From an uncultured Caulobacterales bacterium (GTDB lineage: Bacteria > Pseudomonadota > Alphaproteobacteria > Caulobacterales > Maricaulaceae): 5,507 bases of DNA. The stretch is from NCBI GenBank assembly GCA_937981945.1, contig CALJNJ010000311.1:1-5507 (forward strand). Reading direction: 5' to 3'. Shown piece after piece: positions 4,860-5,507 of this stretch (within the stretch, counting starts at the first letter, position 1; each line of letters starts with the position of its first letter). The notes below the pieces were generated by a model, which did not search any database, was not told the DNA's origin, and saw only the letters and a list, made by a program, of their open reading frames with translations. A program made the position numbers and the translations under genes.

Positions 4860-5507
4860 GTTTGCCCTGAAGACCGGTTTCAAGCGCGTCCAATTTATCT
4901 TTGCGGTAATCCCGAACAACAGTGGTTGAGAGGTCATCATTGCCGGATAATTGCATCCAATTTCCGTCGGCATATTCCGGCCAATTGGGTAAGCCGGGAC
5001 CGTTTGGGTTGCCGCTCTTGGCGAAATTTACCCAATAATTCTGCATTAACTCAGCCAGATGTTCGTCCTCATCCGACCATCCGAAAGCTTTTTCGGGCGT
5101 GCCGAAGACAAATGGTATTTCAGCGCTGTGGTAAGCGCCGATGGTTTGCTTCCTATTGGGCGGAACGCGGGTGAATACATAGGCATAGGCCGGATTGCCG
5201 GCTGCTGCATTCGTCCGTGTCACCATGCGAATATTGACGCCGAACAGCTCGTCACCCATCATTTGTTCGCCGCCGAAGTCATAATCTTTATCAAGGCCGT
5301 ATAAATCGACCAATTGCTCTGATTTGGCGCCAAAATGAGGTGAGAGCGCCTCAATTTGTTTGTCGCGCCCGGTCTGAGGCATGCCCTTAAACCAAACTGA
5401 CGGCTCAGGCCCGTTCGGAAAGAATACCGTCGCTTCGTCAGAATTATACCCAAACAGGGTCGGGACAGGATGAAAATCGCCGTCTTGAAAGGCGATGCCC
5501 ACATTCT
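4795..5507 (-). CDS. Type-B carboxylesterase (alpha/beta hydrolase), C-terminal part, 5' truncated by window edge
   Basis: Type-B carboxylesterases hydrolyse carboxylic esters with a Ser-Glu-His triad. Only about 237 C-terminal residues of a usual 500-550 are here; the frame is still open at 5507, so the start and the nucleophilic serine (GxSxG) lie outside. Taking the GTG at 5500-5502 as residue 1, the acid of the triad is E23 in LFGYNSDEA and the histidine is H125 in IGAYHSAEIPFVFG. Other family landmarks are YAYVFTRVPP (106-115), the block WVNFAKSGNPNGPGLPNWPEY (157-177), which is close to the family consensus, and M183 near the end of the core. That GTG is internal, not a start. The last 20 residues, rich in charged and polar amino acids, are encoded inside the nitrilase gene on the other strand, and the gene ends with TAA at 4795-4797. 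Signal peptide and substrate are unknown. A role in removing ester groups from plant or algal material beside the xylanase is conceivable but unproven. Confidence 0.92.
   Translation of the reverse strand, partial: NVGIAFQDGDFHPVPTLFGYNSDEATVFFPNGPEPSVWFKGMPQTGRDKQIEALSPHFGAKSEQLVDLYGLDKDYDFGGEQMMGDELFGVNIRMVTRTNAAAGNPAYAYVFTRVPPNRKQTIGAYHSAEIPFVFGTPEKAFGWSDEDEHLAELMQNYWVNFAKSGNPNGPGLPNWPEYADGNWMQLSGNDDLSTTVVRDYRKDKLDALETGLQGKLSLLRRGKTPETSGSDQPSNE

Noticed and set aside
4926..5304. Plus-strand open frames opposite the carboxylesterase
   Set aside because: The minus-strand frame carries clear type-B esterase motifs (GYNSDEA, GAYHSAEIPFVFG); the plus-strand frames do not resemble any family.

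Overview
This 5.5 kb window reads as chromosomal DNA of a Gram-negative alphaproteobacterium. The best clue is SdhB, whose N-terminus ([11 protein letters not shown]...) and cysteine clusters look alphaproteobacterial. The mid-range GC content and the mix of a respiratory gene, a cell-surface xylanase and hydrolases would fit a marine or plant/alga-associated member of the Maricaulales/Hyphomonadaceae kind. That taxonomic guess is inference only.

Layout: (1) At 2-1537 (+) is the 3' part of a long M16 (insulinase/PqqL-type) zinc peptidase gene. Only the catalytically inactive C-terminal half is present. (2) At 1631-2410 (+) is a complete sdhB, the iron-sulfur subunit of succinate dehydrogenase, with a plausible promoter of its own in the 93-bp gap. 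No sdhA, sdhC or sdhD is visible. (3) A 163-bp gap holds a weak hairpin and three short CACCG repeats. (4) At 2574-3824 (+) is a complete GH10 endo-xylanase-type lipoprotein with a nine-fold Gly-Thr linker. (5) A 63-bp gap holds a perfect 8-bp inverted repeat touching the ribosome binding site. (6) At 3888-4859 (+) is a complete nitrilase. (7) At 4795-5507 (-) is the 3' part of a type-B carboxylesterase gene, convergent with the nitrilase and overlapping its 3' end by 65 bp.

The first two genes are housekeeping in character: proteolysis and the TCA cycle/respiratory complex II. The last three form an accessory catabolic group. The xylanase would act at the cell surface on beta-1,4-xylan or a related glycan. 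A type-B esterase could act on ester-linked substrates, and the nitrilase would release ammonia from organic nitriles. That these three serve one pathway is not shown by the sequence.

I see no mobile element, CRISPR array, tRNA or rRNA, and no clear evidence of a wholly new system. The points most worth a second look are the substituted glycone-subsite residues of the GH10 enzyme, the inverted repeat before the nitrilase, the convergent gene overlap, and the codon-scrambled Gly-Thr linker.
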